From Heterobilharzia americana (taxonomy: Eukaryota; Platyhelminthes; Trematoda; Strigeidida; Schistosomatidae), in contig OX104134.1 of the NCBI GenBank assembly GCA_944470555.2, forward strand, positions 73,030,678 through 73,094,677: DNA of 64,000 nucleotides, given 5' to 3'. The notes under the pieces were generated by a model that worked only from the letters and a program-made list of their open reading frames with translations, was not told the DNA's origin and made no database searches. Shown in pieces: positions 47,460 to 59,109 of this stretch; within the stretch, counting starts at the first letter, position 1; each line of letters opens with the position of its first letter. Position numbers and translations under genes: made by a program.

Positions 47460-49190
47460 GTATTACTCTGGCAAATGTCTGACATATTTTCAACTGATGG
47501 GAATAATAGCGTAGAACTTTTTCCTCGACAATATTTATCGTGTATCCTTCAAAGTGTTACTGGGAAGAAAGGCATTTCGAAACCAATACAGTTTTAATAC
47601 ACAGATATTCGCGTCCCAGTTATCGGCTTCAGAACCATGATAAGAGAGAGTAGTACTTCAATTTTATACGTTATTGCGAACATTTGTTTCATACGGGAAA
47701 ATATACGAAAGGTAGCATATTTTTTATTCAGGCAATTTACACCAAAGGTATTTGCAATTTAAGAGGGGTCTCTCGGTGCATAAACTCCTTATCCTGGGCT
47801 TTATTTCCACTGGTATGTGCAATAACAACATACTTATCAAAAATTAACCGCTAATGAAATTTTTTAACAAACCTGTGGTTTTTTTGACTATTTTCAATGT
47901 TATAAGGTTTATGAATGGATTGGATATGAAAGTATAAGTTGCCATAAGATTCCAAACTTTGTGTCTTTCGATTACAATCCTCCTATGGCCCACATTTTCC
48001 ATACCTAACTTGTAGAAGTTACCGCATGCTTTCTGGCTATGGCTACTATGAGTGGTAGGTTCGACGAGTGTGAAAAGGTTAGTTATGAGAAACAATTTTA
48101 CATATTTCTTTACGTAAAAACTACAGTCGTCTGTATATTACAAGAGTGACCAACCAGTCAATTGTCGAAAATTCATGACAGGAAATTCTAGCAGTTGAAA
48201 AATACTGAAAGTTCTTGGAAGTGTACCTAAATCTTCATCTTATGGAAACGGAGAACAGTTATATGATTAACCTATAGCAAATTTACAGCCAGAATTGAGA
48301 CATTATCATGAGAAACTTTAGTTATAGTAAGGAAGTCCGAGGAAAAAGCTCAAATTTTACGAAAACGTTCAGTGAATCAAGATTTTATTTATTTAACAGA
48401 AGCTGTCCTATTTCTTTGGACTAGTTCCTACAAAGCAAGCGAATCGAAAATGAAATCGACTGAATCCGCCACACATTCCTGGTTCATTTGTGTTGTTTCC
48501 CTTTTCTGTTGTTAGTAAAGCATAAATCTTGACTCTACAGTAAAACACTAACATTATTGTTCGTTAGATTGACACAGTACACTGATTAACATTTCGGTAA
48601 ACTTCATTTTACTTTCTGCTAGCTTCATTTGAAAGAAATAAAGTTAGCTGAACTAAAACCCTGCCTGACAAAAATATATTTCAGTGAGATTTCCGGCAGG
48701 AATTCTCATACTCACTTGACCATCTAGATGGTGGAAACCGAGGTGTCACAGAACCTAACTATGACTAGGAACAATAAACCTCTTCTGCAATGTTCATTAA
48801 TGATTTTGTATATTTCCAATATTTACAGGGAAAATGATTATTTTTCTTAGTTTGAAAGAAAGGCTGAAAATGCTCAATTAAAAACGTCTCCCCTTGGCAG
48901 ACATATCAGTGACACCGCCTTAAATGCTGCTAAACTCCTGATGAGATATGCCAACAAATACAAATCCAAATAAATTAAACAACCATTAACTTATTTTCAC
49001 TGTTCCAGATATCTTACAGACTCAAACAGTGAATATTCAAGACTTTTTCTAATCAAAAAAGTACAGGTTACACATTAGTTAAATCATGCCAAATTCTTCC
49101 CATTCATTTGTTTGCCATAATTATTATAAATACTTTAGACGAATCGTTTACTCATTCTGGAGCTTTGTAGTAGGTTTCAAGTTCTTAATC
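47460..49190. other. No supported feature
   Basis: AT-rich intron-like DNA. Confidence 0.3.
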
Positions 49191-49230
49191 ACCCTGAAAT
49201 GATATCAGGTCTATAATCATTCAAAAACTT

Positions 49231-49480
49231 AGGAGTACCGGGTAGTTGTTTCATCTTCGTATGCAACTCCTCAGCAGTGAACACTTACGACCTTACCAGG
49301 AAAATCATGACCTGGAGCGTCACTCTAGTAGGACGTGGAGTTATACGCTCACTGACGGCACTGGACGACGGTCACGCTAATTGTAAATGAACAGAAGTAA
49401 GAAAACAAGGACCACTGGATTCCAACCCAGTGACTGAATGTGAACGTACTCACCACGAAACCTGGAAGTCTTCAGTTCGC
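49231..49480 (-). repeat. Hammerhead short repeat, minus strand
   Basis: On the minus strand: a tRNA-like head with TGGTGAGTACGTTCACATTC and GGGTTGGAATCC (49473-49407), then about 120 bp, then CACTGCTGAGGAGTTGC with GATGAAAC and a final CCCGG (49279-49240). The 5' core is close to consensus and stem II is decayed. Confidence 0.5.
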
Positions 49481-49499
49481 TCTCTGGAGTGGATTTGAC

Positions 49500-50440
49500 T
49501 TTAAGATTTCGAGATTTCTTTTGCTATGACGTTATAGGTGTATAGTCCTCCAGTGTTTGAGATCGTTCTGCATCTCATGTCAGTCCATAATGAACACTAT
49601 TTGGAAATTTTTTTTCATATTATGGAAAAATGGGAAATGAAGTGTTTTTAAAAGATGGAAATTACAGAAGATTTAAGTTGAATTATTTGCTTGTAGTTTT
49701 CTGCCCGCTGTAGTGCATTTAGTTTGGCTAACATTTACAGTCAACTAATTAACATTTGTGTTTGTCATGCATCCCAAAACTCAAAACTCAATACTCGAAT
49801 AAACAAAAACTTATGGTTATCCATGACTTTTCATAAGAAAATATGGTCATATTCGTGTTAGAGTTTGTAGAGTAACACAATACATTATATTCATATCATC
49901 TCATATTTCGTTAAACTATTTGTTTTCTTAAAAGTCGCAAAATAATTAAGGTCATATAGAAGTATCTTTCATCATTTTGTCGGGAGCAAACAGTATTCAT
50001 TTTTAGATGGTCTGAGTTATAAAGTAGTGATTCCAGATTATGACGGAAATCCTCTTAACATTCTGAGATGCAGAAACTCAAAAATGACTCTATGAACAAC
50101 ACTGGACTTTTTTATGATCTTACACTGGAATATTAAGTATGCATATCTACTTTCCTATGTAATTTTCACATATCTCGACTGAAGGAAGCATCTAAATCTT
50201 TCTTGTTTAATTATGTAATTCAGTAGCGAAGGGTTATTCACTAAAAATTCTTGAGTGCTAGCATAAATACCGCTGAAATCAATGTGGTTCTCACCAAAGA
50301 ATACCCAAAGTAACAAGCCATTCCCGTAGTATTGGTTCAGGTAGATAAAATGGATGACAAAAGATAAAAAATGAACCCATGCTTGTTTATATCCGGTCTT
50401 TTCTGAAAAGAGTGAATTTTGTAATACTTTATTTTGCTAC
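49500..50440. other. No supported feature
   Basis: AT-rich sequence. Confidence 0.3.
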
Positions 50441-50451
50441 GAACACCGCAG

Positions 50452-50596
50452 TATGATAGTTGAATTAACCAAAATCAGCAGCAGATTGTGTCTACATGCA
50501 GACTGTATATGGAACATAAAATTATCAAAAAGACTTACTTTCATCAGTGTGAACGAACTCTCGAATAAATCAGTAGTGATCAGAAGGCACTTCAGG
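50452..50596 (+). CDS. Weak candidate exon
   Basis: The acceptor tattttgctacgaacaccgcag is good; the donor AGG|gtggta is mediocre. The product has CLHADCIWNIKLSKRLTFIS. It starts in phase 2, like the exon at 47254. A minus-strand frame in the same place is equally long, so coding is uncertain. Confidence 0.3.
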
Positions 50597-50639
50597 GTGG
50601 TATATTTGATGAAGGCCAAGATTATTGCTATTTAGAATA

Positions 50640-51690
50640 AAAATTGATATCTAAAGCTTCAAATATGGGGTTCCACCGTTTTCTTACCACCCTACCTAAA
50701 ATAACGTGCTATAAATCTTATCACTGTTTAGCCTGAGACGATTATATTCTTAGCCATCGGGGGAAACTTGCGATAGCCTTTTGTACGATCATGTAAATAC
50801 TTGGTTTCTGTTCATAGAGACTTATTGTATTTAATAAAAATCCTGTTAAATACGGCCTCGACAGTACTCAAAGATATTTCTTGATGATAAAACTTCAAAT
50901 GAAAGTAAATCTATGCTAGTCAACCAACTCACTACATGAGCCAGAAATGAGATATGAAGTCCCTACGCACTCGATGCGTGTCTTATTAGGCTGTGCGCAG
51001 AAATGCTTGACAAACGTACCTTCTCAAATAACTTTACTAAATACTCTGAAATGAGCAAAATATCTTGAAAACAGCTTCATGTAGTTGGCCTAAACAGAGC
51101 TGTTCCATTTTTAGCCTTTTAGAGATAACTGGTATCCATGCTTCCAGCACTGCTTACTCCACATTACTGCATGTTGAGATTATGACAAGAAAATATAAAG
51201 TGCAATATTCTGAAAATCTCTGTAAACTAAATTCTACCATGAATTCCATTTCCTGCTTGACAACCTTCATTGTTCAGAACCATGATATTTTCGTATGCCG
51301 TTCATGAGTGTTTGTTGAAAGTTATGATCTTGTTCAATATCAGCTGTTTTATTTCCATCGTATTCTATGGTTGCGAATATTTGATACATAATTTACTTCT
51401 CATATTTGTTTTTTCCTTATTTATTTATTTAGTTAACCTTAGGTGACCTTACCATGGAAATACATATTAGGGTTATTTTACTGGAAAATTTTATTTTAAT
51501 AATCTCAATATTCAATCCTTCTGTTAAATAAGCTTTTTTGATTGTCGTGTCATCTGGCTGTCCTATCTAACAAATGATTTTTCTGAATAGCTCAGGAGTC
51601 CACAATTTAGTTTTTGAAAAGAAAAAGAATCTGTATTATCAGTTAAATGTCAGAACAATATTACAGATGGATGTTGTTTTCCTGATAATA
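50640..51690. other. No supported feature
   Basis: AT-rich sequence. The open frame at 51065-51307 has no splice support. Confidence 0.25.
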
Positions 51691-51699
51691 CCTGCCACT

Positions 51700-51747
51700 G
51701 GGACCCAGGACGTTTGTTTCTCCCTGTCTAAGACACATCAGCTGAAG
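51700..51747 (-). ncRNA. Decayed hammerhead motif, minus strand
   Basis: Minus-strand order: CAGCTGATGTG, a weak stem II, GAGAAAC, then AACGTCCTGGG. The GUC site and the spacing are kept, and stem I is mostly G-U or mismatched. It resembles the hammerheads at 4.6 and 43.3 kb more than the tRNA-headed ones. Confidence 0.45.
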
Positions 51748-51759
51748 ACATTCTTTGAC

Positions 51760-53850
51760 GATAGTCACCCCAAAGATGTGTACCTAATGCCCACTAGTCA
51801 AAACACTAAATGGCTATCCACTAGGTAACCGAATCAGCGTCTGCGAAACTGAATGGTCATTATATGTAGATTTTCATTCTATCAAAAGTACATAAATAGT
51901 TTTTCAAATAGTATATTTCGTACAAATTGCATTGTTGATGCTAATGATTCCAATGTATTTGTCAATAGGTTACCTTTCACCCAAAGTGATTATTAAAATG
52001 GAATATGTGAATGCTAGTTCTTGGAACAAAAACAAAAGATACTTTTTAAGGATGTGCCGAACATTTACACAGTGTGAGGAAACGGTCGAAAACTTTTCTA
52101 CCTTAGTTTTATTAGATAAAGATCTTTATGTTCACTAACTTAACATGCTTCAGGTTTCGATAGGAATTATAATGAATATAGTGGCCTGTCAGTTGCTGTT
52201 TGAGTCACTTTTTCTGTAAAGGAAAATACTGTACCAAGTAATGCATGCAGCATATTCAAAAACAACAGCAGTTTTGTTGTGATAGAAACGAGATGGCAAA
52301 CATCTTCGGCTATTCTCATATCCTATATGATATATGTAGTATGCTTATAGGTTTAGTAAGTTATATATATCTGCATTTGTTCTGGTTGTGAACAAAATGA
52401 AAACCTTTTCAATTAATAACTTTGATTTTCAGAAAAAGGTTTTGTCTAGTTTCTTGACTCCACTACTTAGTTTTAGTGTTAAATGTTAGGAGTCACTCTT
52501 AATTAACTCCTGAACCTCGATTTTATGTATATGAGAATCAACGAGCAATATGTACATGTAACTGTGAATAAAGTGCAGATCCATAACCAGTTGAATCTTG
52601 CATCTACAAACGACGCAGACAGTTACTTTCTTACCCTCAAGGGACTAGTTGGTGCAGATCACAATTCCAAAAAGGAGTTCATGATCAAGTAAACCGATAA
52701 CCTAACTTCATGTACTGTGATCAGTACTAAATTATGTTCCCACATAATTACACTTATTTTGCTAGGTAGACTCCACATTTTAAACTTAGGCTATTGCACA
52801 TTCTCTAACATCTTAACCTCTTCAAATTGTCATAAAGATTTCATCTGAAATCCACACGAATCGCTTTTCAGGAACTTCCAATGTATCAATTTAGGATTAG
52901 AAGGAGGAAAGTGATTTCAAATGTTATGAACCATAGGATCGCATTTGTTCAGAATTTTTGAACTAACTTATAGGACCATGCCAAAATGGCTACATTTAGA
53001 ACATTGGTTGTTCAATAGGATTTATATATCAGGCTAAATAGATAGATCTGCGCTCAGGCAGGAAATATGTATCTTACGTCAGTGCTTGTTATGGTAACCT
53101 TTTTTAGAAGCAGGTCGGAAAAGCTGTCACCATGCCATATTTTTGAGTAATTACTATTTCAACCTAGGAGAATTCATGATAACACTTGACTAACAAGGGT
53201 AAAGCTGCATGAATCGAAGGCAGGAAACAATAAGTGCACATATAGATTTTGTACTGTATGAAAACTAAGCTAAGTTTTTGATCACGATTCATGGTTAAAA
53301 CAAAGTCAGTCTTTTCACCCATGATCATTGATATGGCTCCATAGCATAAGCTTTTGCTATCTTTTCATGGAGAAAAAAGTGGGTTTTTATCTCCCCTATA
53401 CAACTTCAGAATTACTGATAATTATTCTTGCACTCGAGTTACCAAATTAAATATGTGATCAGTGATGTAATTCTCTTATCTGTAATTTTTTAAGCTGCGT
53501 CACTATTTGTATATTTGAATGTGGATGGGGATTTTTGTGATGACTGATGAAAATAATTACGATACTCCCCTTGCCGTTTCCACTTTCAATAATTCCCCTT
53601 CTTGAGGCTTTCATCCACAGTAAAAAAAGAAAACGTTTATCTAGAGTTTATTTCTTAACGATGAAATTTATTCAAAGTAAAACTCTGTGCATTCTGGGAT
53701 AGCGCTGATCCCGTATATCCTTTTTCCATTAACATATCTATGGAACTGATAGAATTCTACTGCAACAAAATTGGTAACACTAATTAATCAGCCATAAAGG
53801 CTGTAAATGAGAATGATTACTTTTAGGTGTTCCCCGAACCTTGAGGTTTT
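51760..53850. other. No supported feature
   Basis: AT-rich sequence. 52600-52680 may hold another very decayed hammerhead-like string on the minus strand. Confidence 0.25.
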
Positions 53851-53854
53851 TTTC

Positions 53855-54110
53855 CTCTATCACATACTGACCTCTATAATTGTTGTAACCATTCGACCCA
53901 TGTTACATAATGTATGTCTGATTATTGATCTGCTTGACTGATTTTCAGCTGGTTGATCCCTTTTAGTAGTTCATATACACAGTCAGTGTTCATGTGCTTG
54001 TTAATTGCTATTTGATTGCATTACTATGCTTCAATGAATTATCTTACAGGTTTTGAGCTTGCTCGTTACAGTATTTCCAATTCGTCTGTATCGGCTTTTT
54101 CCAATAAACA
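53855..54110 (+). repeat. Probable 5' LTR region of the Gypsy element
   Basis: Matches the sequence at 28058-28640 in several blocks and lies just before the pol remnant in the right orientation. The exact LTR ends could not be fixed, and no 3' LTR was recognised downstream. Confidence 0.5.
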
Positions 54111-54229
54111 ACCCAGTAACTCGTACAATGAAAAAACTGGCCCTGTTCTGCAGCTAGCGACAGAATTAACTTATGATGAAAATGCTGAATTCACTCTTAA
54201 TTCTAAGATTTATACAAAGTGGAATTGAA

Positions 54230-56400
54230 AGAACCGGATAGCACAACTAAAGTTAGTGGACTGCTTCGAGTGAACATGCCTGGTATGTCGGTTCTATTTT
54301 ACCGAGATATACTTGTGGCGGTTATTTTGATAAAACGATACTAATTCTCAGTAAGATACTTGGTAAACATACATCATTATTCAAAATATGGTATAACTGT
54401 TTCAAACTATTAATGGATTTGTGATGATTTCTCCTCTCGTGATGCTAAAGATAATCATGCGCGTGAATATTTTAAGTTGAGGATGATTTCAAATGTCTAT
54501 TCTTTGCCTGTCTTTTTCAGTCTCCGGCTGATCTGGAAATCAGAACTTGTATTCTGTCTCATATTGAACAAACTTCTCAATAACCTTCTGAGAAGTGACA
54601 TCTGAATGGCAGCGACTATTCTACTTCTAGGCATCGGTTCTGCCGATAAACTATCTTTTGAGGTATCCTTTTAAGTCCCATTTCATTAAAAGTATGCTCA
54701 TCAAATCAGCCACTTGTTGATGCTCATTTAAATACCTTAATCAGTCGTTTACGACCCAAATATAAAGCAGTGTTAGGTGGGACTTGAGGACACTGCTTTA
54801 TACACAAAAATAAAATATATTCCGATTCGATTGTAAACCAGTTTTTCAAATTAGAAGACAAGTTCCTGACGCAGCACTGGAGTTTGTCACCAAAGAACTA
54901 GATAGATCCAAAGGACATGGTGTTCCTTAACCGGTAAAATACTGTGCATGGACAACAATAGATTTTTTATTTAAGAAAGCAAGTGGCATAGTAAGCATCT
55001 GTGTAGACTTTCCGACTGGGTTAAGTCCTGGACTATAGAGTCAGTCATACCCACACTTCCAGTACCAGAATATATTTTTAATAAGTTAAACGGTGGAAAA
55101 TAACTTACAAAGATCGATTTGGCTGAAGTTTTCTTCGGGTAGAAGTGGATGATTCATCGAAAGAAGCTTTGATCATCAATAATGACAAGGGTTTATACCA
55201 CTATCAGAATAATCCCTCGATGTGAAAATACCATCAGGCATTTTCCAGCAAATTAATGAACATGTTAAAGTCTGGAATTCAATGTATAGCAGTGAACTTA
55301 GATAACATGATGATAAGTGGAAAACTTTTAGATGATCATTTTAGTCATCTAAACAGCGCATTGTCGACATTTAGCTAAATTGGTTTCTACTTATATGAAG
55401 ACATGATCTCAATCAAATACCTAGAATTTAGTGTGAACAGAAATGGTCGTCTAGTAGATCTATCAAAATACCACAGCAATACAGTAAATGCCTGCCTCAA
55501 ATAAAATGGGTACCCTACTTTTATTCTTGTGCTGAGTCAGTTTCTACAGTTGTTTAATCCTTCAGATGTACCGTTTGTAGAAACTTTTAAACGGACTAGT
55601 GAAAAAAAGGTCAAAATGGGATTTGTCGAATTTATGCCAGCTTGCAAATGGAAAGTTTCAAGAAATATAGTCTTTCAATCTGCAGCTTGTACATTATTAT
55701 CCTAAACTAGAAGTTAATGTTGCTGATGCACCTAATTATAGGATTGGTATGTTTATCTCTCATGTACATTGAAATGACGCTGAAAATCCGATTGGACTTG
55801 CATCGAGAACGTGAAAGCTGGAGAAAGTTACATCCACGTCGGGAAACGAAGTCTTGAGTTGCTTTTCATGGCCAAGAAATTTTACAAAATGACTCATGGT
55901 CTGAGCTTTACTTTTTTAATTGACCATAAACTATTTTACTAATCACTAGTTCTAAGAAGGGATTTCAGTTTATACAGTGACGTGGACTTAGAAATTTATT
56001 CCACTGGGTTACACCTGCAAAATAAAGTGCAAATCTATTCATGTTTTCGATCAATTCAATGAGCTTTTAGGCCTTCTCAGAAGTCGCAGGCTGCAAAATG
56101 AAAATATGGTTTATGCTGTTGTCTGTGTTGAAGAAGAAGCGAGGTAATTTCTGATTCACTCAATCAATTACATATCCTTTCCAGTTACAAAGCTAAAATA
56201 AGCTAGTCGTCATGACCCTGTATTAAATAAGGTCATCAACTTTCTTCGTTACGGTTGTTTACTGCATATTGGTTACCCAGACGTCAAACAGCTTTATCAA
56301 AGGCAGAATTTTCCCTCAGTCATTGACAGCTGCCTAATGTTTAATTATCTAATGGTTATTCCTTAGGCAGCATACACTTTAGAAACACCATGAAGAGTAC
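54230..56400 (+). mobile_element. Gypsy-type LTR retrotransposon pol remnant
   Basis: Decayed pol motifs run in order. RT: PVKYCAWTTIDF (about 54930), CVDFPTGLS, KIDLAE (about 55115), IPSGIFQQINEH (about 55235), then VNLDNMMISG (about 55300), the counterpart of YLDDIIISG with one catalytic Asp changed to Asn, and IKYLEFSVNRNGRLVD (about 55430). RNase H: NPIGLASR (about 55790). A connection region with DPVLNKVINFLRYG and QLYQRQNF lies at about 56215-56310. Integrase is not seen; the element seems truncated after about 56400. Full of stops. Confidence 0.8.
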
Positions 56401-56649
56401 TAATAACTATAACCTAACATGGTCAAAGTTGTAAACGACAGACGAAAATTTTCAAAGAGACTGATAAAGGCTTTCCCTCATGGTATATGCTTAGGTCATA
56501 AAATGTCTTTGCAGAAGTGAAAGTAATACAAAAACGTTTCCTTCTTCACAAAAAGACGGACACTGAAAAACTGTGCACTTATGTTCATAGCCGTTCACCG
56601 TCAACAGAAAACGCAAACTAGATTCTACTACCCGTATCACAAAAAAATA

Positions 56650-56926
56650 GAAAGAGTTAGAATTTGATAAAGCGTGTCTCAAAGTTGTGGAGTCACCTGA
56701 TGTGAATATGAACAATAAATTGCATGAGAAATGTATTCCGGTCAATAATACTGTTCCACTGTGTGATACGTCTAATAAATCAACTGAAATGGAATCGCGC
56801 GCTGTCACAGTGCCGAAGTTTTACTCTTATATCAAAATGGCAAACATCAACAGCTGGCATAAAAGTCTCGATACAACATACAAAGGAGAAGATTGCACGC
56901 AGTTTCATTTTACACATCCTAACTAA
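56650..56926 (+). pseudogene. Coding-like segment of unknown origin
   Basis: Open from just after a TAG at about 56648 to the stop at 56926. It encodes LEFDKACLKVVESPDVNM and ends FHFTHPN. An upstream piece (AEVKVIQKRFLLHKKTDTEK, about 56513) is in another frame. It may be a host exon after a decayed Gypsy element, or retroelement debris. The acceptor is weak. Confidence 0.25.
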
Positions 56927-56929
56927 ATA

Positions 56930-58285
56930 TACTGTTACAAACTATTCTCATATTTTATTCTGATCTTATTCAATTTTTTTCAAATAGTAATTGGTTCTTT
57001 CTCTTCCTGATGACTTTAGCTTGATTGTGTACAATAGGATTAAATTTCCTATCTTTTTTTTGTTCTATTTCGCAGCATAATTTGAGTAAGCGCTTTTGGT
57101 CATTTCAACTAAACCATTTAACTAAGTTAATTTGTTTTTTGTTATGTAGAGCAGTCTAACTGGATGGTGAGAAATCACCAAACGTGAACAGTTAACGTAG
57201 GAGCTTATCACCAGATTCATACTCTTGAAAAGAGCCGCGCTAGCAAGATCAAAACATTGACTAGAAATAAAAACATCTGTTTACGTTTTCCAATATATTA
57301 AACACCAGTTACAGAAATAAAACTTACTTCATGCAATGAATCACACTGTCTTGGTGCCAAAATTTTCCAAAGCAACCTAATGCATCTGTGGTCAAAATGT
57401 GGTCAAACCCTTGTAAATACCTAACCAGATATATTTTTGACCCCAAATAAAAAGATTTAATACTCTATTTAAGATATGACTTACGTAACCAAGACATTCA
57501 GAAAAATCTCTTTTTGATTTTCTAAACAGCCTTCGTTAGATAAAATCTTATTTACATGACTTACGAAAAAACTCACCATTAACAGTTCACTCACGTGGCG
57601 AAAAAAAATGCCATTGATTCGAAAAACACTAACGTCTACCATAAACTGACAGAAAAAAATAACGGAGTAGACATATGTTTCCGTCAAACCTAGCAACTGC
57701 AATAGTTCATAGTTCATCTTGCATTGCTTTAGTAAACTGTATCTTTCCACCAGTTTTATTAATTGTCTTATTTTTTATTCCTTCATCTTAAAGTGATATC
57801 ATCCTACAACATTATTCATCTTCACCCCATTTCCATTATGGATTTTCATAATGCATTAATCGTGGTTTGTAGCATATGCTTTTTATTGCTCTACCATTGA
57901 TTCATTTATTTTGGACACCATCTTATTTATCCTCTAAATATATCAGATTTCCTACCACTCTGAACAGTTTTACGCTCCATCAGTCTTATTATGACGTATT
58001 ATTTTCCTTCTGTTTACAGATTGATTTTATAGTCTAATTCATTCCAAAAACAATTCATAGTTTCTTGCTGTGTTTGTTGATTAGTTCGGGAACTCGTTAT
58101 TTGACTGATATGAAATATTTGTTGATTTTATTATTGAACGGAATCCACTTCACACCGCACTGCTCAGAAGTTTTTAATTGAGTGCGTATATGGAAGATTT
58201 AAAGCATGAGGAATGAATTTCAGTCATAGCGCAATGTTGTCTAAGCTTGCAAACATTTGCTGTATAGTCTAAATTTTACTCGTGC
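56930..58285. other. No firmly supported feature
   Basis: AT-rich sequence. A minus-strand open frame at 57750-57481 (89 codons, hydrophobic) has no splice support and no family resemblance. Confidence 0.25.
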
Positions 58286-58290
58286 GACAG

Positions 58291-58480
58291 TTACTACCTT
58301 TATCTGGAAAAATTATGTGGTCTAGGCCGTGGAATGATTTCTCTGTATCACAAAACAAAATGCATTTTCATAGTATTGGCAACCAACTTTGTGAGATTAC
58401 TAACTGTCAACCAGTACGAAAATTTTTCTCTCCTGATCACGCAATACAGAAATTTAAATCACTCTGTATACATCGTCTGC
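58291..58480 (+). CDS. Candidate exon of unknown gene
   Basis: The acceptor actcgtgcgacag ends at 58290 in phase 0; a possible donor gtaatt lies at 58481 (190 nt), otherwise the frame runs to a stop at 58530. The product contains GKIMWSRPWNDFSVSQNKMH and ITNCQPVRKFFSPDHAIQK. Composition and codon use look protein-like. Not recognised. Confidence 0.35.
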
Positions 58481-58489
58481 GTAATTATT

Positions 58490-59105
58490 TAATTTCAATC
58501 TCTATCCTCGTCTCAGAATATGAAACTTGAAGACCTAAAACAGAAGCAACAAACGACTACTTATTGGTTTGACTATTTATGCATTTACTGCAGTAATATA
58601 CTACTGAAACTGCTTATTGAATATTAATAAACTATTTATCCCTACCACTCCTCATGCTTTTAATATGGTGTGACAAAGGATTAGTATAGTGACCTCCTGT
58701 TTATGAAATAGGAGGCCACTTGGTCACTGACAGGTTAAGGACAATAATAATCCTGTCTAAAACATATATTCTTAACAAGACTGAATGAATGGTCTAACTT
58801 ACTGATTATTTCAGGACATCTGCGCTTAAATAACTAGAATGGGGATGTTTAACATATGAGGTATGATTAAAATAGATCTGCGGATGGTAATCGAAAAAAC
58901 AGAAAAGTATAAGAGTATCAACACATGTGATCCTTTTAACAACATAACCAGCTGTCTGGTATAGTAAACTAAAGTAAACGATGTCAAAAAATCACTATCG
59001 AGTTACTATCTACTTGCATAGTCAGTACTCTAAATTGCTTTCGTCTAAAATTTCTTTTTAAAAAAAGTTCAAAACTGTTTTTACTTATAATCTGAGACAA
59101 TTATA
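58490..59105. other. No supported feature
   Basis: AT-rich sequence before the RTE element. Confidence 0.3.
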
Positions 59106-59109
59106 TACT

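Noticed and set aside
52600..52680. Possible hammerhead on the minus strand
   Set aside because: Only a short stem II-like string and a GAAA remain; the CUGANGA core is absent, so I could not support it.
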